DNA from: Camelimonas fluminis
GTDB lineage: Bacteria; Pseudomonadota; Alphaproteobacteria; Rhizobiales; Beijerinckiaceae
Direction of reading: 5' to 3'
DNA: 64,000 bases
Assembly (NCBI RefSeq): GCF_014656355.1
Contig: NZ_BNCG01000001.1
Span: 497,438 to 561,437 of the forward strand
The position numbers and the translations under genes were made by a program. Within the stretch, counting starts at the first letter, position 1; each line of letters opens with the position of its first letter. Under the pieces are notes generated by a model. That model was not told the origin of the DNA and ran no database searches. It worked only from the letters and a program-made list of their open reading frames with translations. Of this stretch, positions 55,289 through 64,000 are shown in pieces.

Positions 55289-56263
55289 ATGAGCAGCAAG
55301 GCCAGCAGCACCCCCGCCACAGCCGGCGCCGGCGCGCGCCGCGCCGTGGTGTTCATCGACGGCGAGGCGGGCACAACCGGCCTCGGCATCCGCGAGCGGC
55401 TGGCCGGCATGCCGCAGATCGAGCTGCGCAGCATTCCGCATGAACAGCGCAAGGACGTGGAGGCCAAGCGGAAGCTGCTGTCTGAAGTCGACGTGGTGAT
55501 CCTCTGCCTGCCCGACGACGCGGCGAAAGAGACCGTGGCGCTGGTTGAAGGCCTGGGCGACAAGGGCCCGAAGGTGCTGGACGCTTCGACGGCGCATCGC
55601 GTCGCTCCCGGCTGGGTCTACGGTTTCGCCGAGCTGGCGCCCGGCCAGGCCGGCGCCATCGCCAAAGCCCGCTTCGTCGCCAATCCCGGCTGCTATCCGA
55701 CGGGCGGCGTCGCATTGCTGCGGCCGCTGGTGGAGGCGGGGCATATCGGCCCCGACACGGTGATCTCGGCCAATGCGGTCAGCGGCTATTCCGGCGGCGG
55801 CAAGTCGATGATCGAAGCCTATGAGAGCGGGACGGCGCCGAACTTCGAACTCTACGGCCTGTCGCTGGCGCACAAGCACCTGCCGGAGTTGCAGCAATAC
55901 GGCAAGCTCGGCCGGCGGCCGGTGTTCGTGCCATCGGTTGGCAATTTCCGTCAGGGCATGCTGGTGTCGGTTCCGTTGCACCTGGACGACCTGCCGGGCA
56001 AGCCCACGGCGGCCGACCTGCACAGGGCGCTGGCCGACTGGTATCCGGCGGGCGGTGAAGTCGAGGTGATGGCGCTGGACGATCCGGCGATCCGCGCCGG
56101 GCGGGTGGAGCCGGAGGCGCTCAACGACACCAACAGGCTGCAACTGTTCGTGTTCGCCAATGAGGCGGCGCGGCAGGCGGTGCTGGTGGCGCGCCTCGAC
56201 AATCTGGGCAAGGGCGCTTCGGGCGCCGCTGTGCAGAACCTTCTGTTGATGACTGGCTGTTAA
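55289..56263 (+). CDS. argC: N-acetyl-gamma-glutamyl-phosphate reductase
   Basis: A 324-residue arginine-biosynthesis enzyme, reducing N-acetylglutamyl 5-phosphate to the semialdehyde. [12 protein letters not shown] binds NADP, and the catalytic Cys is C135 in [10 protein letters not shown]. The short length and this N-terminus are of the type-2 AGPR branch. AGGAG lies eight bases before the ATG at 55289. rplM-rpsI-argC is a conserved Hyphomicrobiales order. Confidence 0.95.
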   Translation: MSSKASSTPATAGAGARRAVVFIDGEAGTTGLGIRERLAGMPQIELRSIPHEQRKDVEAKRKLLSEVDVVILCLPDDAAKETVALVEGLGDKGPKVLDASTAHRVAPGWVYGFAELAPGQAGAIAKARFVANPGCYPTGGVALLRPLVEAGHIGPDTVISANAVSGYSGGGKSMIEAYESGTAPNFELYGLSLAHKHLPELQQYGKLGRRPVFVPSVGNFRQGMLVSVPLHLDDLPGKPTAADLHRALADWYPAGGEVEVMALDDPAIRAGRVEPEALNDTNRLQLFVFANEAARQAVLVARLDNLGKGASGAAVQNLLLMTGC

Positions 56264-56328
56264 GGACAGTTTGGGCGCCCTGGCGCCCGGATGTTCCCGC
56301 CGCAGCAATCAGGGCGTATCGTGCAACC

Positions 56329-56730
56329 ATGCGCATCTTGAATCACCGCCAGATCCGTCGCCACGCACGTTCTGTGGGCCACGCCGCCGTCGCCTGCGTT
56401 GCGCTTGTCGCCGGGGCCATGGCGCTGGGCGGCTGTTCGGCTGGAAAGTCAGCGGCCAAGGTGGTGGGTTTCGCCACCGATACGCCGCCGCCGGCTGATT
56501 TCGTTGGCGCGGCGCGGCGGTCCGACGCCGGCTACATGAAGATCCCGCGCGATCTGCCGGCGCGTCCGAGCCAGCCGCGCAAGCCCGATGACGTGAAGGC
56601 GCTGGAGAAGAGCCTGGAAGCCACCCGCTCCAGCAACGCCGCGGCGGGCGCCGAAGCGCAGGCGGCGGGCAAGACTCCCGCGCCGACCCCGGCGAAGGCG
56701 CCGCCGCCGGAGCCGGAAGCGGCTGAGTGA
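56329..56730 (+). CDS. Putative lipoprotein
   Basis: A 133-residue protein with a lipobox LGGC (Cys near residue 36) after a long basic and hydrophobic N-terminus. The mature part is Pro/Ala/Lys-rich with a DADF/Y-like IPRDLPARP stretch. It may be a small envelope lipoprotein; I recognise no family. The ribosome site is weak. Confidence 0.65.
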   Translation: MRILNHRQIRRHARSVGHAAVACVALVAGAMALGGCSAGKSAAKVVGFATDTPPPADFVGAARRSDAGYMKIPRDLPARPSQPRKPDDVKALEKSLEATRSSNAAAGAEAQAAGKTPAPTPAKAPPPEPEAAE

Positions 56731-57030
56731 GTGCGACGCCGGCCCCGCTGGAGAGCGCTCAGATATCCTGCCGGCCGGCCTGGGTGATCTCCCGCCCATT
56801 CCTTGATGGAGGGCGCGTCCGGAGGTCGCGCCCCGGGTTTTCGCCAGAGCGGCCGGTTTCGTATACAATCCGGAAAATGCCCTTGTGGCAGAAATAATTG
56901 CCCGTGTCGCAAAACCGCTGGCAACCGGCTGGCGATTTGCTACACACGACTGCTTCCGCGCCTGAAACCATCCAACCTGAACCTGTCGTCCGGGCGCGTG
57001 AAAAGGACCGATATCAGGGACCTGGGACCA

Positions 57031-58251
57031 ATGACCGATTTTCATCGCATCAAGCGCTTGCCGCCCTACGTTTTCGAACAGGTCAACCGGTCCAAGGCAG
57101 CAGCACGCGCGCGGGGCGCGGACATCATCGACCTCGGCATGGGCAATCCCGACCTGCCGACGCCGAAGCACGTGATCGACAAGCTGGTCGAGACCGTCGG
57201 CAAGCCCCGCACCGACCGCTATTCCGCCTCCAAGGGCATTCCCGGCCTGCGTCGGGCCCAGGCGGCCTATTACAAGCGCCGTTTCGGCGTCACGCTGAAT
57301 CCGGAAACCCAGGTGGTCGCCACGCTGGGCTCGAAGGAAGGCTTCGCCAACATGGCCCAGGCCATCACCGCCCCTGGCGACGTGGTGCTGGTGCCGAACC
57401 CGAGCTACCCGATCCATGCCTTCGGCTTTCTGATGGCTGGCGGCGTCATCCGCTCGGTGCCGGCCGAGCCGACGCCCGCGTTTTTCCCCGCGCTGGAGCG
57501 CGCGGTGCAGCACTCCATCCCGAAGCCGATCGCGATCGTGGTGTGCTATCCGTCGAACCCGACCGCTTATGTGGCGTCGCTGGATTTCTACAAGGATCTG
57601 ATCGCCTTCGCCAAAAAGCATGAGCTGATCGTGCTGTCGGATCTGGCCTATTCGGAAGTCTATTTCGACGATAACAACCCGCCGCCGTCGGTGCTGGAAG
57701 TGGACGGGGCCATGGACGTGACGGTGGAGTTCACCTCCATGTCCAAGACCTTTTCCATGGCTGGCTGGCGCATGGGCTTCGCCGTCGGCAACGAGCGGCT
57801 GATCACCGCGCTGACCCGCGTCAAATCATATCTGGATTATGGCGCCTACACGCCGATCCAGGTGGCGGCGACCACGGCGCTGAATGGACCTGACGACTGC
57901 ATCCGCGAGATGCGCGATATCTACCGCAAGCGTCGCGACGCGCTGGTGGAATCGTTCGGCCGGGCCGGCTGGCAGATTCCGGTTCCCACCGCCTCGATGT
58001 TCGCGTGGGTGCCGATTCCGGAGAAGTTCCAGCACCTCGGTTCGCTGGAGTTTTCCAAGCTGCTGGTGGAGCACGCCTCCGTCGCCGTGGCGCCGGGCAT
58101 TGGCTTCGGTGAATACGGCGACGACCATGTGCGCATCGCCATTGTCGAGAACGAGCAGCGCATCCGCCAGGCGGCGCGCAACATCCGCAAGTTTTTCGAT
58201 ACGGCCGAAACCAGCCTGCATAACGTCGTGCCGCTCAACAAGGTCGGCTGA
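57031..58251 (+). CDS. Class I/II aminotransferase (AlaC/DapL type)
   Basis: A 406-residue PLP aminotransferase. LGMGNPDLPTP starts the fold, SMSKTFSMAGWRMGF has the PLP Lys K239 and the carboxylate Arg R247. Homologues are labelled alanine transaminase AlaC or LL-diaminopimelate aminotransferase, and motifs do not decide between them. In Hyphomicrobiales the gene usually precedes hom and glpX; here 1.75 kb separates them. The ATG at 57031 is preceded only by GGGA. Confidence 0.9.
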   Translation: MTDFHRIKRLPPYVFEQVNRSKAAARARGADIIDLGMGNPDLPTPKHVIDKLVETVGKPRTDRYSASKGIPGLRRAQAAYYKRRFGVTLNPETQVVATLGSKEGFANMAQAITAPGDVVLVPNPSYPIHAFGFLMAGGVIRSVPAEPTPAFFPALERAVQHSIPKPIAIVVCYPSNPTAYVASLDFYKDLIAFAKKHELIVLSDLAYSEVYFDDNNPPPSVLEVDGAMDVTVEFTSMSKTFSMAGWRMGFAVGNERLITALTRVKSYLDYGAYTPIQVAATTALNGPDDCIREMRDIYRKRRDALVESFGRAGWQIPVPTASMFAWVPIPEKFQHLGSLEFSKLLVEHASVAVAPGIGFGEYGDDHVRIAIVENEQRIRQAARNIRKFFDTAETSLHNVVPLNKVG

Positions 58252-58260
58252 CCCATCTCC

Positions 58261-58318
58261 CCACGCGCTGGCCAGCGCGTGGTCCTGGATTGTACGGCCC
58301 AGCCCCCGCCGGGCCGTA
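58261..58318. repeat. Two tandem hairpins after the aminotransferase gene
   Basis: 58261-58282 is a perfect 22-bp palindrome starting CCACGCGCTGG. Next, TACGGCCC (58293-58300) pairs with 58311-58318. No T-run. Confidence 0.6.
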
Positions 58319-58326
58319 ATGCGTTT

Positions 58327-58359
58327 GCAGCCTGTCCGGAAGTAGCAGCCTGTCCGGAA
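58327..58359. repeat. Short direct repeat
   Basis: GCAGCCTGTCCGGAA occurs at 58327-58341 and 58345-58359, an 18-base period. Confidence 0.8.
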
Positions 58360-58874
58360 AGAGCCGGTCGATCCGACGGTTCTGCTCCGCCCCGTGGCGG
58401 CGCCAGTCTTGTCAGCGTCGCTCGCCAGCAGCAAAGGATGCTGGCGGCGGGTTGCCTCCTGACGGGACGCCAAAACCCTGCGCCTGTTTTCCCGCCGCTG
58501 GATATCCAGACGGGCGCTCAGGACGGCGGCATCCAACTTTGGAATGATGGCGCAGGCGGGCGCGTCAGGTTTCGGAGGAGCCAGGGCCTGGCGTCCCGGC
58601 GGGTTGGCGCAGGCCGGCAGGTTGGCCGGGATTCGTTGTATCATTTTGATAATTAAAGATTTTTATTGAGTTCTTCTGGCAGCGTGATGCGCGCGGATTT
58701 CGCCGGCGCGATGGGCTGCGGCCCGCGAACATGGCCGGAAGCGCCGACCTAATGCTGGTTACGCCAGGTTGTTCAAAAATTATTACAGATTATTTCTTTT
58801 GTGACGACAAAATTAACACGCCATTAGCCAAAGGTTATATTGCATTCGCATATCTTCTTGTTGCCTGATCGTTG

Positions 58875-59063
58875 TCACGGAAAGGCCCTGATCCAGCTTA
58901 GAACTGGAAGGGTTCCGACGGGCGATCCGTTGCGGGCCCTGCATTTCAGAGGGCCAGCGGGCGCTACGGCTTTCGCCCAGATGGCGAAGGCGCGGGACAG
59001 GTGGAAGACGAAGGCGAAGTGGATGGCGGTGATAACCACCACGGAGCCAGCAACGGATTCCAT
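58875..59063 (-). CDS. Possible 62-residue membrane protein
   Basis: An ATG frame with GGAAG ten bases upstream. The N-terminal half is one TM segment (SVVVITAIHFAFVFHL) and its codons end almost always in C or G, as in real genes here; the second half is less so. No family is recognised. It occupies an otherwise empty gap. Confidence 0.35.
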   Translation of the reverse strand: MESVAGSVVVITAIHFAFVFHLSRAFAIWAKAVAPAGPLKCRARNGSPVGTLPVLSWIRAFP

Positions 59064-59196
59064 TTTGATTAACTTCCGGCCGGCAACACTGCTGGCGGAG
59101 GTGGCGGGAGGTGCGGGGACGCACGTCTTTTGCCACGGCATTCGTGGTTTTTGGCCCCGGCGGATAACCGCCAGGGACGTTTAGAGGACAGGTACA

Positions 59197-59511
59197 ATGC
59201 AGGCTCAGGTTCGTACGATCGTCGCCCTTACCGGCGAGCGGCTCGTGGTGATGCCGGAGGCGCAGTACACGGCGCTTGTCAATGCGTCGGGTCAGCAGCA
59301 GGCTGGCTCCACCCAGGCGGTTTCGCCCGCCCAGATGATGGCGGCCATGCCAACGGCGAACACGCCTCGCCCGGCGGCGAAGCGCGCCGCGCCAAAGGCG
59401 GCTGCCCGCCCCGTGGCGCCGGCGGCTACGCCAGCCGCGCCGGTCGCGCCTGAGACTGCGGAAACGCCGTCGAAGAAGGGCTCGCTGGAAGACGTGTTGC
59501 TGTTTGGTTGA
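59197..59511 (+). CDS. Hypothetical protein, Ala/Pro-rich
   Basis: A 104-residue protein: a folded-looking start (VRTIVALTGERLVVMPEAQYTALVNAS), an Ala/Pro/Lys-rich middle, and a KGSLEDVLLFG end. GAGGACAGG precedes the ATG. Not recognised; no signal peptide or TM segment. Confidence 0.6.
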   Translation: MQAQVRTIVALTGERLVVMPEAQYTALVNASGQQQAGSTQAVSPAQMMAAMPTANTPRPAAKRAAPKAAARPVAPAATPAAPVAPETAETPSKKGSLEDVLLFG

Positions 59512-59999
59512 TGGCGGCGGGAGCGGCGTCGTCGCTCCCGGGCGCCAGATCGCGGCGGCGCGGCTGGTGGGGCGGCGTCCGCCTCGCATGACGACGGCAG
59601 GCTGACCGGGAGGGCGGGGGATCTCCCTGCCTGATCCACCAGGGCAGGCGTTTCCAGGCAAGTGTCTCGGGGCCAGATGTCTCGAGCCAGGCGTCAGGCG
59701 GCGTCGGTTGATGTGGCGGGGAGTCCCGCCGCATTGAATGGGCGGCCTCCTGTCGCGGGATGCGATCCCGCTTCACCATACTGTTTCAGTGCGTGCGATG
59801 CTCCGGACCGGGCGTTCCTGGCCCGGTTTCTTTTTGCCCGCAGAGGGCGATCCCCATCCGTCAGCCCGAACGGCCCCCGTTCACACCGGATCGCCCGGAC
59901 GATTCAATCTGGGCGGACCCGGCCCTATCTCGCGCAACGGCGACGGCGAGGCGTTCTGTCGATTGACAGGATGCGCGAGGCCATGCGATCCGCACCATT
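59512..59999. other. Hairpin-rich intergenic region before hom
   Basis: Inverted repeats near 59521-59543, 59713-59728 and 59752-59770 lead to the terminator at 59807-59835. No gene is seen; the last 160 bases should hold the hom promoter. Confidence 0.5.
59807..59835 (+). terminator. Rho-independent terminator
   Basis: ACCGGGC (59807-59813) pairs with 59821-59827, then TTTCTTTTT. Confidence 0.8.
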
Positions 60000-61325
60000 A
60001 TGAAAACTCCTCTCAGGATTGGCGTCGCGGGCCTCGGCACCGTCGGCGCGTCGTTGCTTCAACTGCTGGCGCAGCGTCGCGCGGCGCTGGCGCTCGTCGC
60101 GGGGCGCCCCATTGACGTGGTGGCGGTTTCGGCGCGGGACCGCACGCGCGATCGCGGCGTCGACCTGTCCGGATACACATGGTTCGACGATCCGGTGAGG
60201 CTGGCGCGCGAGGCTGAGGTCGATTGCGTCGTCGAGCTCATCGGCGGCTCTGATGGGCCGGCGAAGGCGACGGTGGAGGCCGCCCTGGCGCGCGGCGTGC
60301 ACGTGGTCACCGCCAACAAGGCGTTGTTGGCCGCCCATGGCATGGATCTGGCCGTGGAGGCCGAGCGCGCTGGCGCGGCGCTGGCTTTTGAAGCCGCGGT
60401 CGCGGGCGGCATTCCGGTGATCAAGACCGTGCGCGAATCGCTGGTCGGCAATGAGATCACCCAGATCGCCGGCATTCTGAACGGCACCTGCAACTACATC
60501 CTGAGCCGGATGGAGCAGGACAACCTGTCGTTTGAGAAGTGCCTGGCCGAAGCACAGAAGCTCGGTTACGCCGAAGCCGATCCCACGTTCGACGTGGACG
60601 GGCATGACACGGCCCACAAGCTGGCGATCCTCGCCAGCCTCGCGTTCGGCGGGCGCATCGACGCCGAGGCCGTGCGGGTGGAAGGCATCCGCTCCATCAA
60701 GCAGATTGATATCCGCATGGCCAACCGCCTCGGCTATCGCATCAAGCTGCTGGGCGTGGCCGTTCGCACGGCCGATGGCGTCGAGCAGCGCGTCTGCCCG
60801 ACCATGGTTGAGAAAACCCAGCCGCTGGCGCGGGTCATGGGCGTCACCAACGCCGTGAACATCGACGCCAGCGCTGTGGGCGAGCTGACCCTTGTTGGCC
60901 CGGGCGCCGGCGGCAACGCCACCGCATCCTCGGTCATCGCCGATATCGTCGACATCGCCCAGGCCGGCAGTCGCGGCCCGGTGTTCGCCGCGCCGGCTGG
61001 CGATCTGCAGCACATGGAGCGGGCGCCGGTGAAGGATCACCCGGGCGGCTATTACGTGCGCGTCAACCTGCTGGACAAGCCAGGCGCCGCCGCTTCGGTG
61101 GTGTCGCGCATGGCTGAGGCCGGCATCTCGCTGGAATCAATCGTGCAGCGCCGTTCGCCAAAGGCGGCGGAGCGCGATCCAACCGGACGTTCGGGCGCCA
61201 AGGTTCCCGTCATCCTCATCACTTATGATACGACGGAGGACGCCGTGCGCGGCGCGCTCCAGAAGGCGGTCGCCGACGGCTTCGTCGGCTCCTCGCCCCA
61301 GGTCATCCGCATCGAGCGCAACTGA
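60000..61325 (+). CDS. hom: Homoserine dehydrogenase
   Basis: A 441-residue enzyme reducing aspartate semialdehyde to homoserine, the branch to Met and Thr. GLGTVG (residues 11-16) binds NAD(P), NK at 106-107 and LNGTCNYIL follow, and a C-terminal ACT domain (about 350-435) implies threonine feedback. The ribosome site is weak. glpX follows after 63 bases. Confidence 0.96.
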   Translation: MKTPLRIGVAGLGTVGASLLQLLAQRRAALALVAGRPIDVVAVSARDRTRDRGVDLSGYTWFDDPVRLAREAEVDCVVELIGGSDGPAKATVEAALARGVHVVTANKALLAAHGMDLAVEAERAGAALAFEAAVAGGIPVIKTVRESLVGNEITQIAGILNGTCNYILSRMEQDNLSFEKCLAEAQKLGYAEADPTFDVDGHDTAHKLAILASLAFGGRIDAEAVRVEGIRSIKQIDIRMANRLGYRIKLLGVAVRTADGVEQRVCPTMVEKTQPLARVMGVTNAVNIDASAVGELTLVGPGAGGNATASSVIADIVDIAQAGSRGPVFAAPAGDLQHMERAPVKDHPGGYYVRVNLLDKPGAAASVVSRMAEAGISLESIVQRRSPKAAERDPTGRSGAKVPVILITYDTTEDAVRGALQKAVADGFVGSSPQVIRIERN

Positions 61326-61388
61326 GCGGCCCCGGACGCCTTTCCGCAAGGCGCCGGCCGCACGAGACGAGACAGGGAAGATCACGAC

Positions 61389-62390
61389 ATGAGCAGCGAC
61401 ATTACCGTCCCGCAGGGCAAACTGATCGAGCGCATCCTCACCCTGGAGCTGGTGCGCGTCACCGAGCGCGCCGCTGTCGCCGCCGCCCGCCTGCGCGGTC
61501 ACGGTAATGAAAAGGCGGCCGACCAGGCCGCCGTCGACGCCATGCGCCGGGAACTGAACCGCCTGCCGATCGACGGCACGGTGGTGATCGGCGAGGGCGA
61601 GCGCGACGAGGCGCCGATGCTGTTCATCGGCGAGCATGTCGGCAACACCAACGGCCCGAAGGTCGACATCGCCGTTGACCCGCTGGAAGGCACCACCCTG
61701 TGCGCCAAGGACATGCCCGGCTCGATCGCCGTGATGGCCATGGCCGAAGGCGGCACGCTGCTGGCGGCCCCTGACGTCTACATGCAGAAAATCGCCATCG
61801 GCCCTGGTTACCCGCAGGGCGTCGTGCACATCGATGCGAAGCCCGAGGACAACATCCGCAACCTGGCCAGGGCCAAGGGCGTTGAGCCGTCCGAAATCAC
61901 CGCCCTGGTTCTGGACCGTCCGCGCCACGCCGACCTGATCGCCGCGATCCGCAGCACCGGCGCCGCCGTGCGTTTGATCTCGGACGGCGACGTGGCTGGC
62001 ATCATCTACACCGCCAACCCGGAAGAGACCGGCATCGACATCTACATGGGCATTGGCGCCGCGCCTGAGGGCGTGCTCGCCGCCGGCGCCCTGCGCTGCA
62101 TTGGCGGCCAGATGCAGGGTCGCCTGATCCTCGACACCGAGGAGAAGCGCGAGCGCGCCCGTGGCATGGGCGTGACCGATCCCGAGCGCATCTACGACAT
62201 GAAGGACCTGGCCAGCGGCGACGTGATCGTGGCCGCCACCGGCGTCACCGACGGCGCGCTGCTGAAGGGCGTGCGCTTCGGCAAGGACGTGATCGAGACC
62301 GAGACCATCGTCTACCGCTCGATCACCGGCACCGTGCGTCGCATCACCGCCGAGCATCGCGATCTCAGCAAGTTCCACATGGAAGCCTGA
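61389..62390 (+). CDS. glpX: Class II fructose-1,6-bisphosphatase
   Basis: A 333-residue gluconeogenic phosphatase. GEGERDEAPM and DPLEGTT (residues 97-103) are the metal and phosphate motifs. Typical length. GGGAAG precedes the ATG. Probably one transcript with hom, ended by the terminator after it. Confidence 0.96.
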   Translation: MSSDITVPQGKLIERILTLELVRVTERAAVAAARLRGHGNEKAADQAAVDAMRRELNRLPIDGTVVIGEGERDEAPMLFIGEHVGNTNGPKVDIAVDPLEGTTLCAKDMPGSIAVMAMAEGGTLLAAPDVYMQKIAIGPGYPQGVVHIDAKPEDNIRNLARAKGVEPSEITALVLDRPRHADLIAAIRSTGAAVRLISDGDVAGIIYTANPEETGIDIYMGIGAAPEGVLAAGALRCIGGQMQGRLILDTEEKRERARGMGVTDPERIYDMKDLASGDVIVAATGVTDGALLKGVRFGKDVIETETIVYRSITGTVRRITAEHRDLSKFHMEA

Positions 62391-62412
62391 GATCCGGCGT
62401 CGCCGGAACGGG

Positions 62413-62437
62413 AAAGGGGCGCTGCGGCGCCCCTTTT
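62413..62437 (+). terminator. Terminator after glpX
   Basis: AAAGGGGCGC (62413-62422) pairs with 62427-62436, TGCG loop, T-run to 62437. Confidence 0.9.
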
Positions 62438-62501
62438 GATTCAGGCCAGGTTGATTCAGGCGGGGCGGACAGCATGCTGTCGGGCAAAACGGAGGCGCTA
62501 C

Positions 62502-62951
62502 ATGCAGATTCGTACAAGACCTGTGGCTGCTCGCGACGAAGCCCGCTGGCGCGCCCTGTGGGCCGGATACCTGGCGTTCTACCAGACCACGCTGCCGGAC
62601 GAGGTGACGGATCTGACGTGGCGGCGGCTGCTCGACGCCGCCGAGCCGGTGCACTGCCTGGTGGCTGAAGCCGGCGGCGAGATATTGGGCATCGTCAACT
62701 ACGTGTTTCACCGGGCGACATGGACCGCCTCCAGCTATTGCTATCTGGAGGACCTGTTCACCGCGCCGGAAGCCAGGGGGCGCGGCGCCGGCCGGGCGCT
62801 GATCGAGGCCGTTTACGCTGCGGCGCGGGCGGCGGGCGCGACGCGGGTTTACTGGCTGACGCACGAAAGCAACGCCACGGCGCGCCAGTTGTATGATGCG
62901 GTGGCGGAGAACGCTGGCTTTATCCAGTACCGGAAAACGATTGCGCCCTGA
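62502..62951 (+). CDS. GNAT family N-acetyltransferase
   Basis: A 149-residue acetyltransferase. Motif A is LEDLFTAPEARGRGAGRALIEAVY; HESNATARQLYD closes the fold. GGAGG lies six bases before the ATG at 62502. Substrate unknown. Confidence 0.85.
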   Translation: MQIRTRPVAARDEARWRALWAGYLAFYQTTLPDEVTDLTWRRLLDAAEPVHCLVAEAGGEILGIVNYVFHRATWTASSYCYLEDLFTAPEARGRGAGRALIEAVYAAARAAGATRVYWLTHESNATARQLYDAVAENAGFIQYRKTIAP

Positions 62952-62981
62952 TCGGAAGCAGGGCGCGCATGGGAAGTGTGC

Positions 62982-64000
62982 ATGATGGGCAGCGGCGATC
63001 CCGCCAGCGCCAGGCGTGAAGATTCAGATGCGGTCGTTCTGGGCGTGCGACGCTCGGCGCTGGGGCGGACATGGCGCAGCCGTTGCGTCGGGCAGGGCGA
63101 GTCGCTGGCCCTGGCCCTGGCGCAGGCCCATGGGCTGCCGGACGCCCTGTCGCGGGTGCTGGCCGGCCGCAATGTCCAGCTTGCCGACGCCGCCGGCTTT
63201 CTGGAGCCGAAGCTGCGCGATCTGATGCCGGACCCATCGGTGTTGCGGGACATGGACACGGCGGCGGCCCGCATCGCGGAAGCCGTTCGCAAACGCGAGC
63301 GCGTCGCCATCTTTGGCGACTATGACGTGGACGGCGCCTGCTCCTCCGCCTTGCTGGGCGATTTCCTGGCGTTCTGCGGCGTTCCTTACGCCGTGCATAT
63401 TCCCGACCGCATCACGGAAGGTTATGGCCCCAACAGCCAGGCCATCGCATTTCTGCGCAGCGAAGGCGCCAGCCTGCTGGTGACGGTGGATTGCGGCACG
63501 GCCAGCCATGAGGCGTTTGAAACAGCGCGCCGCGTCGGTTTCGACGTGGTGGTGCTCGACCATCACCAGGCGCCGGAAACACTGCCGCATACGCTGGCGC
63601 TGGTGAATCCCAACCGTCAGGATGACCTCTCTGGCCTCGGCTATCTCTGCGCCGCCGGCGTGGTGATGCTGACCCTCGTGGCGGTGAACCGGATTTTGCG
63701 TGAGGCAGGCTACTGGCAGGGCCGCCAGGGCCCGGACCTGCTCGCCGGGCTCGATCTGGTGGCGCTGGCGACGGTGGCGGACGTGGCGCCGCTGGTTGGC
63801 CTCAATCGCGCCTTCGTGCGCCAGGGGTTGCAATTGATGCGCCAGCGCCGCCGGCCAGGCCTGACGGCGCTGCTGGACGTTGCCAATCTGAAGGGGCCGC
63901 CAGCCGCCTGGCACATGGGATTTCTGGTGGGGCCGCGCATCAACGCCGGCGGCCGCATTGGCGACGCGGCGCTTGGGGCGCGGCTGATGATGACCGGCGA
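62982..64000 (+). CDS. recJ: Single-stranded-DNA exonuclease RecJ (partial, 5' part)
   Basis: The first 339 residues of RecJ; the gene continues past the window. GDYDVDG (residues 112-118), VDCG and DHH (193-195) are the DHH-phosphoesterase metal motifs. It acts in recombination and mismatch repair. hom-glpX-recJ is a conserved order; a GNAT gene is inserted before recJ here. Confidence 0.95.
   Translation, partial: MMGSGDPASARREDSDAVVLGVRRSALGRTWRSRCVGQGESLALALAQAHGLPDALSRVLAGRNVQLADAAGFLEPKLRDLMPDPSVLRDMDTAAARIAEAVRKRERVAIFGDYDVDGACSSALLGDFLAFCGVPYAVHIPDRITEGYGPNSQAIAFLRSEGASLLVTVDCGTASHEAFETARRVGFDVVVLDHHQAPETLPHTLALVNPNRQDDLSGLGYLCAAGVVMLTLVAVNRILREAGYWQGRQGPDLLAGLDLVALATVADVAPLVGLNRAFVRQGLQLMRQRRRPGLTALLDVANLKGPPAAWHMGFLVGPRINAGGRIGDAALGARLMMTG

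Larger units (their letters stand above)
58252..59196. other. Insertion-like region after the aminotransferase gene
   Basis: 945 bases. It holds two hairpins (58261-58318), an 18-bp direct repeat (58327-58359), AT-rich DNA (about 58640-58860) and a possible small minus-strand gene. No transposase remnant is seen. Confidence 0.5.

Noticed and set aside
58840-59184. 114-codon plus-strand frame
   Set aside because: No ribosome site, begins in AT-rich DNA, and its codon use is poorer than that of the minus-strand frame it overlaps.

Overview
The window is GC-rich DNA from an alphaproteobacterium, most likely of the order Hyphomicrobiales (Rhizobiales). This rests on the conserved gene pairs rplM-rpsI-argC and hom-glpX-recJ, a DUF2842 protein, a COX15-type heme A synthase, consensus promoters of the EcfG general-stress sigma factor, and dispersed palindromes of rhizobial style. 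I see no rRNA, tRNA, insertion sequence, prophage or CRISPR array. It looks like core chromosome with a few lineage-specific blocks. The last gene, recJ, runs off the right edge.

Layout. 0.2-3.4 kb: a fatty-acid module (MaoC-type hydratase, an SDR resembling the dehydrogenase part of peroxisomal MFE-2, and a thiolase). 3.7-7.7 kb: an unknown membrane protein, a small Gly/Tyr/Pro-rich secreted protein, a nitronate monooxygenase and a COG0523 metallochaperone GTPase with a Zur-like site. 8.0-14.8 kb: trehalose metabolism, with a TreS-maltokinase fusion divergent from otsB-otsA. Perfect EcfG-type promoters (GGAAC-N16-CGTT) precede both arms. 14.9-27.6 kb: a DEAD-box helicase, a protease-like protein that has lost its catalytic residues, alpha-2-macroglobulin with pbpC, and a PRC-barrel protein. 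28.0-34.1 kb: a peptide-type ABC importer operon.

34.3-44.0 kb holds the most unusual block. A four-gene minus-strand glycosyltransferase run, ending in a glycosyltransferase-deacetylase fusion, lies divergent from an 893-residue ABC-exporter-like protein and a stand-alone cyclic-nucleotide-binding protein. The exporter-like protein has lost its Walker A, Q-loop, signature and catalytic Glu, and carries three ENLxFG-like segments. I infer an uncharacterised envelope-glycan system that may sense a cyclic nucleotide.

44.1-53.7 kb: DUF2842, heme A synthase, an O-acetylhomoserine sulfhydrylase with a CoA-binding protein, a ClC-type channel with altered signature motifs, TfoX-N and GNAT proteins, an ECHDC3-like crotonase and a thioesterase. 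54.1-64.0 kb: rplM-rpsI-argC, a lipoprotein, an AlaC/DapL-type aminotransferase, hom, glpX, a GNAT protein and recJ.

Intergenic DNA carries a dispersed composite palindrome (five recognisable copies), two related minisatellites and several clear rho-independent terminators.
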